64,000 nucleotides of DNA from an uncultured Lachnospiraceae bacterium (GCA_948794795.1 CAQGLR010000017.1:21515-85514); one strand, 5' to 3'. Counted from the stretch's first letter, positions 1 to 8,248 are shown. The notes: generated from the letters alone by a model not told the origin. Translations and numbers: made by a program.

Positions 1-180
1 TTCAATCTGGTATACATAACCATCATCAACTGTAACCATGTTATTTATAGCATCACCCATAAAATTATAAAGCACAAATATCATAATGCCAGGCATAAGT
101 ATTGTACTGAATGCCATACGCTTGTCACTGAAAAACCTCTTTAATTCTTTCTTTAATATAGTAATAATTGTATTCTTCAT
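1..180 (-). CDS. ABC-2 type transporter permease, N-terminal part (cut by window edge)
   Basis: The first 60 codons of a leftward gene that runs off the window. The start ATG at 180 follows a GGAGG ribosome binding site at about 188-192. The peptide begins MKNTIITILKKELKRFF, a basic cytoplasmic N-terminus, and then enters a hydrophobic segment (about residues 25-42). That arrangement is typical of NatB/YhaP-type ABC-2 exporter permeases. It sits directly downstream of, and on the same strand as, the NatA-like ATPase at 349-1125, so the two probably form one exporter. The family call rests on N-terminal pattern and neighbour only. Confidence 0.7.
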   Translation of the reverse strand, partial: MKNTIITILKKELKRFFSDKRMAFSTILMPGIMIFVLYNFMGDAINNMVTVDDGYVYQIE

Positions 181-195
181 AATATAATCCTCCAT

Positions 196-313
196 GCCGC
201 ACTTTCTGCGGCTCAAAGAGTAATGAAAAATGCTGTTTTGCATTTTTCCAAGATTGAAACCATAATCATTCCTGGAGTGCGTTTTTTGCAGCCTTAGAAT
301 GATTTTTCAATCT
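196..313. repeat. Cluster of three inverted repeats between transporter genes
   Basis: The gap between the ATPase and permease genes holds three consecutive hairpins. They are GCCGC/GCGGC (196-200 and 208-212), a perfect 9-bp pair GAAAAATGC/GCATTTTTC (225-233 and 240-248), and a longer pair 251-271 with 297-313 that matches except for a 4-nt bulge. On the minus strand they lie just upstream of the permease ribosome binding site. They could be an intercistronic processing or stability element; the function is inferred. Confidence 0.5.
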
Positions 314-348
314 ACCTCCGCTAATTTCTTCCAGCCATTAATAACCAA

Positions 349-1125
349 TTATACCTCTTCACCAACAGTTTCCTTATAAATATCAAAAAACCTGTCTTCA
401 AGGCTCTGTCCTGCCTTAATATTTTCCAAAGTATCACATGTTATCATTTTACCATTAATAATAATACCAACCCTGTCACATACCCTTTCAATAAGGCTGA
501 AAATATGTGTTGATACAATTATAGTCTTGCCACGTTCCTTAAGTGTCTGTATAAAGTCTGTAACCACCCTTGCTGTAAGTACATCAAGTCCATTGGTAGG
601 TTCATCAAATATAATTATATCAGGGTCATGTACTATGGAAACTGCAAGTGAAACCTTTTGTTTCATTCCTGTAGAAAGGTCTGCTACCTTTACTTCTGCA
701 AACTTTCCTATACCAAAAAGCCCAAATATCTCATTCTTCCTTTTATCCCTTACATCATCTGGCACACCATGAAGTTCTGAAAAGAAGTCATATAAATAAT
801 TTGGCGTAAAAAACTCTTCAAGTTTTAATTCACTTGTAAGAAACCCTATTTTCTGTCTTACAATGTCTGCTTCATTTACAATACTTGAACCATCAACCAG
901 AGCATCACCGCCATCAGGTTTAATAAGAGTTGCAAGCATACGGAGTGTTGTGGTCTTTCCTGCACCATTAGGCCCTAGAAGTCCAAAAACCTCTCCTTCA
1001 TAAGCCTTAAATGAAATACCATCAACAGCAACCTTCACTTTGCTATTTGTATGTTCAAGCTTCTGCTGTTTAGCTGAAAGCTTAAAAGTTTTATGTAACT
1101 TGTCCACAATTAGCAGTTCTTTCAT
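349..1125 (-). CDS. ABC transporter ATP-binding protein, NatA-like
   Basis: A 258-residue cytoplasmic ATPase of an ABC-2 type exporter. Walker A is GPNGAGKTT (about residues 50-58), the signature is LSTGMKQK, and Walker B is IIIFDEPTNGLD, followed by the H-loop STHIF. Length and motif order match the NatA/CcmA group. The start chosen is the ATG at 1125 because AGGAGG lies 6-7 bases upstream; an in-frame ATG further upstream has no such site. The downstream permease (1-180) on the same strand is the likely membrane partner. The transported substrate cannot be told from sequence; Na+, drug or peptide export are all possible. Confidence 0.88.
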   Translation of the reverse strand: MKELLIVDKLHKTFKLSAKQQKLEHTNSKVKVAVDGISFKAYEGEVFGLLGPNGAGKTTTLRMLATLIKPDGGDALVDGSSIVNEADIVRQKIGFLTSELKLEEFFTPNYLYDFFSELHGVPDDVRDKRKNEIFGLFGIGKFAEVKVADLSTGMKQKVSLAVSIVHDPDIIIFDEPTNGLDVLTARVVTDFIQTLKERGKTIIVSTHIFSLIERVCDRVGIIINGKMITCDTLENIKAGQSLEDRFFDIYKETVGEEV

Positions 1126-1390
1126 CTCTGTCCTCCTATAATTTAAATTTACAGCCATATAGGACAATAAAAGCCCTGTATGCCTGCCCATATTCGTTAT
1201 ATGGATAATACATTATACCACAAGTTGTATACCAGTGCACTATAATTATTTCTTACAATTTTCTATAATTATATTTTTTATTTTTTCAAGAATAATTTCA
1301 TCCATCCTGCAAATAATATAGATGTTCCAAAACAACATTGTGGGTTCCCCACAAAATATTAATTGTGCAAAGCACAGAAAAGAGGTTATT

Positions 1391-1621
1391 ATGTCTAAAA
1401 ATTCAAGTTATTTAAACAACACTTCTTCTAACAACAACTCATCAAACAGCACTTCTAACAACAGCCAGAATAAGAGCCAGAACAGCAGCACTGACAAGAG
1501 CCAGAACAAGAGCTCTAATAAATCAAGCAATGCTAATAACTGTGGCAGAAGTTCTAACAGCAGCTCAAATGAAACCAGTAAAAGTTCTAACAGCACTAAC
1601 ACTTCTAGCCAGGGCAGATAA
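1391..1621 (+). CDS. Ser/Asn/Lys-rich low-complexity small protein
   Basis: A 76-residue protein made almost entirely of Ser, Asn, Lys, Gln and Thr with one Cys and no hydrophobic segment, so it is predicted to be disordered. The ATG at 1391 follows AGAGG at a good distance. An in-frame ATG at 1322 has no ribosome binding site and would read through two small leader hairpins (TTGTGGG/CCCACAA at 1338-1354; TGTGC/GCACA near 1363-1375). A strong terminator follows at 1688. I recognise no family. The composition recalls intrinsically disordered spore-coat or surface polypeptides, but that is speculation. That the gene is real is supported by the ribosome binding site and its own terminator. Confidence 0.6.
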   Translation: MSKNSSYLNNTSSNNNSSNSTSNNSQNKSQNSSTDKSQNKSSNKSSNANNCGRSSNSSSNETSKSSNSTNTSSQGR

Positions 1622-1687
1622 GTTTTAATTTAATTTTATACAAAACTGAATAATAAATTATTAAATTTCCATTAATAATTTTATTAT

Positions 1688-1722
1688 GTGGCAGTACATA
1701 TTGTACTGCCACTGTCGTTTTT
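1688..1722 (+). terminator. Rho-independent terminator of the Ser/Asn-rich gene
   Basis: A perfect 10-bp stem GTGGCAGTAC/GTACTGCCAC (1688-1697, 1703-1712) with a 5-nt loop, followed by TGTCGTTTTTC. Confidence 0.75.
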
Positions 1723-1770
1723 CTGATACCTGCATAGAATATAGTAATACTTTTTGCCAGGAGAAAGCCT

Positions 1771-2088
1771 ATGACCTTTAAGATAATTTCACCTGGAGAC
1801 CTGGAATATTATCTGGACAGATATAACACTATATTAATAGATTTACGCGAAAAAGAGGATTTCCAAAAGGAACATATTCCTGGGGCAGTATGGGCTGACT
1901 GGGAAAAACTTGAAAAAAATATTGGCAGTATGCTTATGGCATATAATACAAACCCAGCCTGGATTATACTCTATTGTGCAAGGGGCAATATAAGCCTGCT
2001 TACAGCAAGAGACCTTGCACGCATGGGATACCCGGTAATCAGCATTAATGGAGGTTATGAACGCTGGAAAGCACACAATAATTTATAA
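1771..2088 (+). CDS. Single-domain rhodanese-like protein
   Basis: A 105-residue cytoplasmic rhodanese-homology protein. Visible family marks are the N-terminal IDLREKEDF strand-turn, EHIPGAVW, and the catalytic loop with the persulfide-carrying Cys69 in CARGNIS, ending in NGGYERW. The loop size fits sulfurtransferases (six residues) rather than Cdc25-type phosphatases. Length matches stand-alone rhodaneses of the GlpE/PspE type. The ribosome binding site is AGGAG a few bases before the ATG. It is transcribed alone, between terminators at 1688 and 2193. It probably moves sulfane sulfur; the physiological donor and acceptor are unknown. Confidence 0.85.
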   Translation: MTFKIISPGDLEYYLDRYNTILIDLREKEDFQKEHIPGAVWADWEKLEKNIGSMLMAYNTNPAWIILYCARGNISLLTARDLARMGYPVISINGGYERWKAHNNL

Positions 2089-2192
2089 AAATTTAATATC
2101 TCCCTTGAAATCTGCCAGTTATTATGATAAACTAACAACATGTTCCTGGTATAAAATGTAAGAGTAAATCATTTTTTATATAGTGGTCAATG

Positions 2193-2240
2193 AAGGCCAC
2201 GCATAATGTATTCTATCTCATTATGCGCGGTCTTTTATTA
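2193..2240 (+). terminator. Rho-independent terminator after the rhodanese gene
   Basis: A stem of about 15 bp with one mismatch (2193-2208 pairs with 2219-2234; core GCATAATG/CATTATGC) and a 10-nt loop, followed by TTTTATTATT. Confidence 0.7.
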
Positions 2241-2348
2241 TTGGATAGTGCAGGGCTGTCCCCATGTATGCCACTGTCCCAGGACAAATACTGCGGTTAT
2301 ACGCAGAAAAAGGCTGAAGTTAAAAGAAAAAAGAAGAAAGGATAAAAT

Positions 2349-2409
2349 GCAAACATTGGTACTCCACTCTTTATGTTTGCGCCTCAAATGAAAATATTCT
2401 ACTTGGGGC
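2349..2409 (+). promoter_or_regulatory. Structured 5' leader of the AGCS symporter gene
   Basis: Two adjacent hairpins precede the symporter start. They are GCAAACAT/ATGTTTGC (2349-2356, 2373-2380) and GCCTCAA/TTGGGGC (2381-2387, 2403-2409). The second ends one base before the ribosome binding site AGGTG (2411-2415). I see none of the conserved cores of the glycine riboswitch. The remaining part of the 333-base gap (2241-2348) carries small hairpins, e.g. CTGCG/CGCAG near 2291-2306, but no convincing gene. Confidence 0.4.
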
Positions 2410-2421
2410 TAGGTGTAAAAT

Positions 2422-4101
2422 ATGGATAAGTTTATTGAAAACCTTACAGATGTCCTTAACATCGTTGATGATTTTGTATGGGGGCCTGTTATGCTTGTTC
2501 TTCTAGTTGGTACAGGCGCATTCCTTACAATACGCACAAAAGCATTATGCTGGCGCAATCTTCCTTATGCCCTGAAAAGTGTACTTAGCAAAGAGGCACG
2601 CCAGAAAAAAGGTGATGGTGATGTTTCCCCATTCTCAGCACTCACAACTGCCCTTGCTGCCACTATTGGTACAGGAAATATAGTTGGTGTAGCTACAGCA
2701 ATGGTATCCGGCGGGCCTGGTGCCCTTATATGGATGTGGATATCTGCAGCTTTCGGGCTTACATCCAAATTTAGTGAATGCATGCTTGCAATTAAATACC
2801 GTGAAATTAATAAAAAAGGTGAAATGTCTGGCGGACCCATGTATACAATGAAAAAAGCTTTTAAAAATAAAAAGCTTGGGGCTGTACTTGGATGGTTCTT
2901 CGCACTATTTGCAGTTATAGCATCATTTGGCATCGGGAACCTTACACAGGCAAACTCTATTTCAACAGCACTTGAATCAACTTTTAATGTACCTGTTACA
3001 ATTACAGGTATTGTAATCACCATACTTGCACTTTTAATTATTCTTGGCGGCATCAAGTCTATATCTAAAGTATCCCAGGTAGTAGTACCTCTTATGGCTG
3101 TATTTTACATAATAGCAGGACTTATTGTAATAATAGGTAATATAAATAATGTTCCTGCTGGTGTTGCAATGATTTTTAAAATGGCATTTTCTGTAAAAGC
3201 GGTTGGCGGCGGCCTTTGCGGAAGTATTGTTGCTTCAATGACACAAGCCCTCCGCTTTGGTGTTGCACGTGGTGTATTTTCTAATGAAGCTGGCATGGGT
3301 TCTGCTGCTATTACGGCTGCTGCCGCATCTACTGATGACCCTGTACAGCAAGGATATATTAATATGACAGGTACATTCTGGGACACTATCGTTGTATGTA
3401 CAATTACAGGCCTGTGCATTGCAAGCTCTGGTGTACTTGGAACAACCGATACAGTGGCAACAGGCAGTTACTCATATATAAGTGGAGATTCTGGCAGCCA
3501 GCCATCCGTTTCAATAACTGCAATTAATGGTGATATAACCCAGACAACACTTTACACTACAGAATTAACTTACAAAGATGGCATTGCAACACTTAAGCTT
3601 GGCAATCCAAAAGAGGACAAAGAAATACTGCTTACCAGGAATACAGACAACACATCTTCTACAGAAACACTTGAAGGTACATGGAAAGATTCTGGCAGTA
3701 ATGAATATATATTTGGTAATGACTTTTCTTATGAATATAAAGAACTTACAGTTGGTTCAGCACTTACAATAAAAGCATTTAAAACTGTACTTGGCAATGT
3801 TGGAGGCTGGCTGGTCTGTATAGGAATTACCTTATTTGCATTTTCCACAATACTAGGATGGGAATATCATGGTGAAAAAGCATTTGAATATATTTTTGGT
3901 ACACATAAATACAATATATTTTACCGTATATTCTTTTCACTAATTGCATACATTGGTGCTACAACAACTCTTGAAATAGCATGGAAATTCTCAGATATTG
4001 CCAATGCGCTTATGGCAATACCAAACCTTATATGCCTGCTTGCATTAAGCGGGGTAGTTGCAAGCGAAATTGAACGCTTCCAGAAAAATATTAAAAAGTA
4101 A
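2422..4101 (+). CDS. AGCS-family sodium:alanine/glycine symporter with extracellular insertion
   Basis: A 559-residue integral membrane protein of the alanine-or-glycine:cation symporter family, importing small amino acids with Na+. Family marks are TALAATIGTGNIVGVA (about residues 76-91), the MSGGPMYTM loop and VFSNEAGMGSA (about 285-295). Usual members are near 450-480 residues. Here about 105 hydrophilic residues (about 341-446) sit between two membrane segments of the C-terminal half, then the canonical fold resumes with the FAFSTILGWEYHGEKA motif. The insert contains the stretch LEGTWKDSGSNEYIF, reminiscent of small lipocalin-like beta domains. The gene is monocistronic, with a structured leader and a terminator at 4128. 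Confidence 0.92.
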   Translation: MDKFIENLTDVLNIVDDFVWGPVMLVLLVGTGAFLTIRTKALCWRNLPYALKSVLSKEARQKKGDGDVSPFSALTTALAATIGTGNIVGVATAMVSGGPGALIWMWISAAFGLTSKFSECMLAIKYREINKKGEMSGGPMYTMKKAFKNKKLGAVLGWFFALFAVIASFGIGNLTQANSISTALESTFNVPVTITGIVITILALLIILGGIKSISKVSQVVVPLMAVFYIIAGLIVIIGNINNVPAGVAMIFKMAFSVKAVGGGLCGSIVASMTQALRFGVARGVFSNEAGMGSAAITAAAASTDDPVQQGYINMTGTFWDTIVVCTITGLCIASSGVLGTTDTVATGSYSYISGDSGSQPSVSITAINGDITQTTLYTTELTYKDGIATLKLGNPKEDKEILLTRNTDNTSSTETLEGTWKDSGSNEYIFGNDFSYEYKELTVGSALTIKAFKTVLGNVGGWLVCIGITLFAFSTILGWEYHGEKAFEYIFGTHKYNIFYRIFFSLIAYIGATTTLEIAWKFSDIANALMAIPNLICLLALSGVVASEIERFQKNIKK

Positions 4102-4127
4102 ATATAGAAATAGTGGTTTTAATTAAC

Positions 4128-4162
4128 AAAAGGCAATGCACCTGGGCATTGCCTTTTATTTT
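4128..4162. terminator. Bidirectional terminator between convergent genes
   Basis: A perfect 12-bp stem AAAAGGCAATGC/GCATTGCCTTTT (4128-4139, 4146-4157), T-rich on the plus strand (TTTTATTTT) and with A-rich sequence on the other side. It serves the symporter gene and the convergent gene ending at 4173. Confidence 0.85.
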
Positions 4163-4172
4163 ATAATATATC

Positions 4173-5141
4173 TTATTCTGCCTTCTGGCTTGCCTTAAGC
4201 CTGTCAAGTGCAGAAACAGGTGCTCCTTGTGGTTTCTTCTGTGAAGCATCCACAGAAGCCGCCCTGGATGCCTGTGTCCTTGGAGATACCGTACCTGCTG
4301 GGCGTGAATTAATTAATGTAACCACCTTATCCATATAAGCCTTAATTTCATCTGGATTTACACTTTCAATACCATTAACTGCTGTTTCAATAGCTAAAAG
4401 CTTAGAAAGCTGCTCTTTATTAATGTCTGAAAGCTCCTTGCTGCCTGAAACCAGAAGCATTATATTTTCTGCAATGCCTGTTGTGCTTTCAAGCAGTTCT
4501 TTACTTGTCCCGACAAGTTCCCTGCTATTTTCAAGAAGCTCTTTACTATTACTGTCTTCTGACATGGCACCAGCCCCTGTACTCTCTGCCTGCTGTATAT
4601 TGCCATCACTATCCAGAGCCTCAGGAATTCTTTCTAAAATTAAATCAAGTATTTCCTTAATACTTTCTGAATTCTTTACCTCATACTTAGCAATAAGCTT
4701 TGCTGAATTAAGAGTATTTTCATTAATCTTTTCTACAGCCTGCTCCAATGTCATTGATTCTGCTGGTTCATCTTCACCAGAATTATCAAACATTGACTTT
4801 GCCTTCTCCTGGTATCCCTGGCTTACCATACCAAGCCCGTTAAGGCTGTCATAAATAGACCTTTCAAGGCTTATCTGCTCTTCAAGCTTTGTATTAAGCA
4901 TCTGGAACATTCTTTCCTGGTACCCATAAAGTTTGTCCCATGCATCACTTCCCCTGTTAGATAGAATAGTATTTATTCCATCTATTATAAAATACGTTGC
5001 TATAAGCACAATAACTGCAATTATTATGCTTAACACTATGCCAAATATACTTTTTGACAAAGCATCACGGAATATTACCTCTGCCAGTACGCCTGCTACC
5101 CAGACAATCGCTGACATTACCGTAGTTTTCTCAAGTTCCAT
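4173..5141 (-). CDS. Membrane-anchored coiled-coil protein of unknown function
   Basis: About 322 residues with two N-terminal hydrophobic segments (about residues 8-25 and 32-55) and then a long acidic, Glu/Lys/Ser-rich region predicted to be helical or coiled coil. The C-terminal tail is Pro/Ala/Ser-rich and basic. The layout resembles MotA/ExbB-like or methyl-accepting-like anchored coiled coils, but I see no diagnostic motif and assign no family. The start at 5141 has GGAG 6 bases upstream; an ATG at 5153 is possible but overlaps that site. It lies just downstream of ahcY on the same strand (37-base gap), so co-transcription is likely. Confidence 0.6.
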   Translation of the reverse strand: MELEKTTVMSAIVWVAGVLAEVIFRDALSKSIFGIVLSIIIAVIVLIATYFIIDGINTILSNRGSDAWDKLYGYQERMFQMLNTKLEEQISLERSIYDSLNGLGMVSQGYQEKAKSMFDNSGEDEPAESMTLEQAVEKINENTLNSAKLIAKYEVKNSESIKEILDLILERIPEALDSDGNIQQAESTGAGAMSEDSNSKELLENSRELVGTSKELLESTTGIAENIMLLVSGSKELSDINKEQLSKLLAIETAVNGIESVNPDEIKAYMDKVVTLINSRPAGTVSPRTQASRAASVDASQKKPQGAPVSALDRLKASQKAE

Positions 5142-5178
5142 AGTTTTCTCCATTTCTGTAACACAGCTTATTTATAAA

Positions 5179-6423
5179 TTAAAGGGATGAACTATTCAGA
5201 TATTCTGTCTGGTATGGGGTAAGTACATCAATCTCTTTGCCAAGGAAGCCAAGTTTACGGCGTGCAACTTCCATATCAACTTCTTTTGGAACATCAATTA
5301 TCTTTTCCTTAAGCTCTTTCTCATGTTCAACAAGATACTTAGCACTCAGTGCCTGTATTGCAAAGCTCATATCCATAATTTCCGCTGGATGGCCGTCACC
5401 TGCTGCAAGGTTTACAAGACGTCCCTCTGCAAGCACATAAATTGTCACTCCATTAGGAAGCTTATACCCAATAATATTATTGCGCATCTCTTCACTGCTA
5501 ACTGCAACTTCACGGAGACGCTTCATGTCAATTTCCACATCAAAGTGGCCTGCATTACAAAGTATTGCCCCTTCTTTCATCTCCATGAAATCCTCTTCAT
5601 CTATTACACCTGCACAGCCTGTAACTGTAACAAAGAAGTCACCATACTTTGCAGCCTCTTTCATAGGCATTACTTCAAATCCGTCCATTACAGCCTCTAT
5701 AGCCTTAACAGGGTCAATTTCTGTAACAATTACACGTGCACCAAGAGCCTTTGCCCTCATTGATACACCCTTGCCACACCAGCCATATCCTGCTACTACT
5801 ACAATCTTACCTGCAACAATAAGGTTAGTAGTCCTGTTAATTCCATCCCATACAGACTGTCCTGTCCCATACCTGTTGTCAAAAAGATGCTTACAGTCTG
5901 CATTATTTACAAGCACCATTGGAAATTCAAGCTGCCCTGCAGCATCCATAGCCTGTAAACGTATTATTCCTGTAGTAGTTTCCTCACATCCGCCAATAAC
6001 ATACTGTAACTGGTCTTTCTTAGATGTATGGAGCATATGCACCAGGTCTCCGCCATCATCTATAATAATATTAGCTTGGTGTGAAAGTGTTTCTGATATA
6101 TGTGCATTGTACTCATCATCTGTAGCACCATGCCATGCAAATACATTAAGCCCTGCTGTTACAAGTGCTGCTGCCACATCATCCTGTGTTGAAAGCGGGT
6201 TGCTGCCTGTAATAAACATCTCTGCCCCGCCTGCTGCGAGAACCTTACATAAATATGCTGTCTTTGCTTCAAGATGGATTGAAAGCGCAATCCTTTTTCC
6301 TGCAAACGGCTTAGTTTTTGAAAAATCCTCTTCTAAACTACGCAGAAGCGGACAATTCCTTCTTACCCATTCAATCTTGTGTTCACCTGAAGGTGAAAGT
6401 CCAATATCTCTTATCTGGCTCAT
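5179..6423 (-). CDS. ahcY: Adenosylhomocysteinase (S-adenosylhomocysteine hydrolase)
   Basis: A 414-residue NAD-dependent enzyme that splits S-adenosylhomocysteine into adenosine and homocysteine, recycling the product of SAM-dependent methylation. Visible are the substrate-domain motif DDGGD with MLHT, the ETTTG loop, NNADCKHLFDNRYGTGQS, and the Rossmann motif GYGWCGKGVS. The C-terminus stops at LTPYQTEYLNSSSL and lacks the KPxHYRY tail of eukaryotic and most bacterial enzymes. This resembles the shorter archaeal/Thermotoga type, some members of which prefer S-inosylhomocysteine. The ribosome binding site is AGGAAGG, and a plausible promoter lies at 6475-6502. Confidence 0.93.
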   Translation of the reverse strand: MSQIRDIGLSPSGEHKIEWVRRNCPLLRSLEEDFSKTKPFAGKRIALSIHLEAKTAYLCKVLAAGGAEMFITGSNPLSTQDDVAAALVTAGLNVFAWHGATDDEYNAHISETLSHQANIIIDDGGDLVHMLHTSKKDQLQYVIGGCEETTTGIIRLQAMDAAGQLEFPMVLVNNADCKHLFDNRYGTGQSVWDGINRTTNLIVAGKIVVVAGYGWCGKGVSMRAKALGARVIVTEIDPVKAIEAVMDGFEVMPMKEAAKYGDFFVTVTGCAGVIDEEDFMEMKEGAILCNAGHFDVEIDMKRLREVAVSSEEMRNNIIGYKLPNGVTIYVLAEGRLVNLAAGDGHPAEIMDMSFAIQALSAKYLVEHEKELKEKIIDVPKEVDMEVARRKLGFLGKEIDVLTPYQTEYLNSSSL

Positions 6424-6474
6424 AATACTTCCTTCCTGTTTAATGAAAACTTTTCTGTTACGTTTTACTTACTA

Positions 6475-6502
6475 ATTATAACACACAAGATTTAAAAGTA
6501 AA
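6475..6502 (-). promoter_or_regulatory. Putative sigma-A promoter of ahcY
   Basis: On the minus strand, -10 TATAAT (6475-6480) and -35-like TTTACT (6497-6502) with a 16-base spacer, about 50 bases before the ahcY start. Confidence 0.5.
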
Positions 6503-6547
6503 GCAGCAAACCTGGTTTAACATAACAATCATGTACAAGGGGAAGGA

Positions 6548-6588
6548 TTTGAAAATTAAATACTTTGCAAGTTAATTACTCTGGCATG
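6548..6588. repeat. Remnant of the MITE family
   Basis: The pieces ATTTGAAAATTAAA and ATTACTCTGGCA, in the same order and at a similar distance, also occur inside the composite element at 25480-25523. No TTTGAGTTTCC end is present here, so this is a decayed internal fragment. The rest of the gap 6424-6758 holds the ahcY promoter and a TATAAT-like sequence near 6690, and nothing else that I recognise. Confidence 0.4.
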
Positions 6589-6779
6589 GAAACTGTCTAT
6601 CCCCATAAAAGCAAATATACAGAAATTATTAAAATTTATGAAACTGACAGATTATACCATTCTTTCTATTTACTAATCCAATAAATATAGTATAATATTT
6701 ATTTAGCTTATAAACGTTCAAATTCTATAAAATTATCCTTGCCAGCAATGGCAGATACTTGAAAGGCATGGTTATTTAT

Positions 6780-7271
6780 ATGTTTACATTTTCACTTTAT
6801 CCTAGTTCTTGTTACCATCATGTCCCAGAACTTATTATGGGAAGACAAGAAAAAACTTATTTCATTGATATGGATGGGCTTCCTTACTTAATAATAAAAA
6901 TTAGTAACAACACCTGGAACCCATTTAATACAGAATGTTTATTCAAGCAATTTTTCTGTATAGGCAATGGAGATGAAGTGTATTTAATTAATCTGCACAC
7001 AAAAGAAACCAAAACCATTCTATGTGATATGTATTTTGGTTATTTCTATATTTACAACAATAAATTATATATAACTTCAAATGACCGGCTTTTCTGTTTT
7101 AACCATAACTGTGACATGCTTTGGCAGACAGAAAAAATAGCAATAGATGGTGTAATAGTAAATGGATTTTCAGAAAAAAGCCTGCTTGTATCTTGTGAAA
7201 CAGACCCACCGGGTGGATGGATACAATACCAGATTTCTATTTTCAATGGTAAAATACTGTCTCCCAGATAA
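6780..7271 (+). CDS. Hypothetical protein, beta-propeller-like strand repeats
   Basis: A protein of about 163 residues that I do not recognise. It consists of alternating hydrophobic/aromatic beta-strand-like segments with turns such as GNGDEVYLIN, NNKLYITSNDRLFCF and NCDMLWQTEK. These resemble single blades of PQQ/WD-like propellers, but the length allows only two or three blades. There is no signal peptide or membrane segment. The start is uncertain: the only upstream purine run is GAAAGG at 6761-6766, which suits the ATG at 6780 better than the ATG at 6768. It is convergent with the amidase gene and stands alone. Confidence 0.55.
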   Translation: MFTFSLYPSSCYHHVPELIMGRQEKTYFIDMDGLPYLIIKISNNTWNPFNTECLFKQFFCIGNGDEVYLINLHTKETKTILCDMYFGYFYIYNNKLYITSNDRLFCFNHNCDMLWQTEKIAIDGVIVNGFSEKSLLVSCETDPPGGWIQYQISIFNGKILSPR

Positions 7272-7367
7272 GCAGGCTTAAAATATAACAGTATATTATC
7301 AAAAAATCCAAAAACACATACTCCAGTAAATAACATTGCCCCAATAACACTATGGTCTTCTCTAATT

Positions 7368-7913
7368 CTATGAATGTAAACTGATTCCTTCATAAAAATT
7401 ATTAAAACAAACTTCTTTATCCCTTACATATTCCCTGAACCCCTCAATGTGTATATAACGCACACCTGCATAATTATAACTGTCAAGTCTTCTGTTAAAA
7501 GCATCGTCTGAGTGGGCACTTACTAGTATACTGCCATTATCAAAACCAGTTACTATAAGGGTATGGTAATATCTGTCCATATCATTCCTAAGTTGCACAG
7601 CATCCCCTATTTCAACTGACTCTATATCTGTTTCATAACCAAATGGCCCATTTAATGTATTGGTAGTAATAAATCCATAGAAAAATGAAACACCTGCCCA
7701 TGATGGTGAACGGTCATTAATACCAGAATAATACCATCCATTAACCTCATCATAATTCATTTCACAACAACCTGCATAAATACACTGTGATACAAAACTT
7801 GTACAATCACCACCAATACCTGTAAAATTATAGAACAACGGATTCCTTTCATAAGCCCATCTTGCAGCATACGCATATGCATGCTGCCTGTTATAAGGTT
7901 TAACTTCAAGCAT
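7368..7913 (-). CDS. Amidase_6-domain protein (NlpC/P60-like fold)
   Basis: A 181-residue protein covering the Amidase_6 domain, a putative cysteine amidase related to CHAP/NlpC folds. The nucleophile motif is GGDCTSFVSQ near residue 40, the catalytic His is in YYHTLIVTG, and the late strand carries HSDDAFNRRL. The tandem aromatic start YNRQHAYAYAARWA is typical. The ATG at 7911-7913 has AGGAGG upstream; an in-frame upstream ATG lacks this. No signal peptide is visible, so it is either cytoplasmic or released by lysis. Family members are often spore-cortex or cell-wall proteins; the exact substrate is unknown. Confidence 0.8.
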   Translation of the reverse strand: MLEVKPYNRQHAYAYAARWAYERNPLFYNFTGIGGDCTSFVSQCIYAGCCEMNYDEVNGWYYSGINDRSPSWAGVSFFYGFITTNTLNGPFGYETDIESVEIGDAVQLRNDMDRYYHTLIVTGFDNGSILVSAHSDDAFNRRLDSYNYAGVRYIHIEGFREYVRDKEVCFNNFYEGISLHS

Positions 7914-8248
7914 AAACTGCCTCCTGTTAAAAACCAAGTTATACTATTATATATATAAAATTTATAAATGTTCATGGCAAATTACTGTAATACCATTCTG
8001 TAATTACAAGAAAAAATTTCCATGTTTTTCCTCATTTCTGTGCTGCTTTTTGCACATTGTCATTTTCTGCTAATTAAATACCAGCAATCCTTATTGCCTG
8101 TAAGCAGCTTTTGACATCATGTGCAACATGTTATATAATTTCTAACTATAAAAAACAGAACTATACACAAGAATTTATACATGGACTTCTGATATACTGC
8201 CTGCCTTGTTATACAGACAGGCCATAGCTGGCAGAAATGAGGACAATT

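Noticed and set aside
1408..1602. Leu-rich frame opposite the Ser/Asn-rich gene
   Set aside because: It is the antisense image of AGC/AAC repeats, and there is no start signal on that strand.
2206..2391. 61-codon frame upstream of the AGCS gene
   Set aside because: It runs through a terminator and leader hairpins, has no ribosome binding site and shows no protein-like pattern.
2349..2409. Glycine riboswitch upstream of the AGCS gene
   Set aside because: The conserved aptamer core sequences are not present; only generic hairpins are seen.
5480..6475. 331-codon frame antisense to ahcY
   Set aside because: It lies wholly opposite a clearly recognised enzyme and has no motif or ribosome binding site. 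Long antisense frames arise from codon bias.
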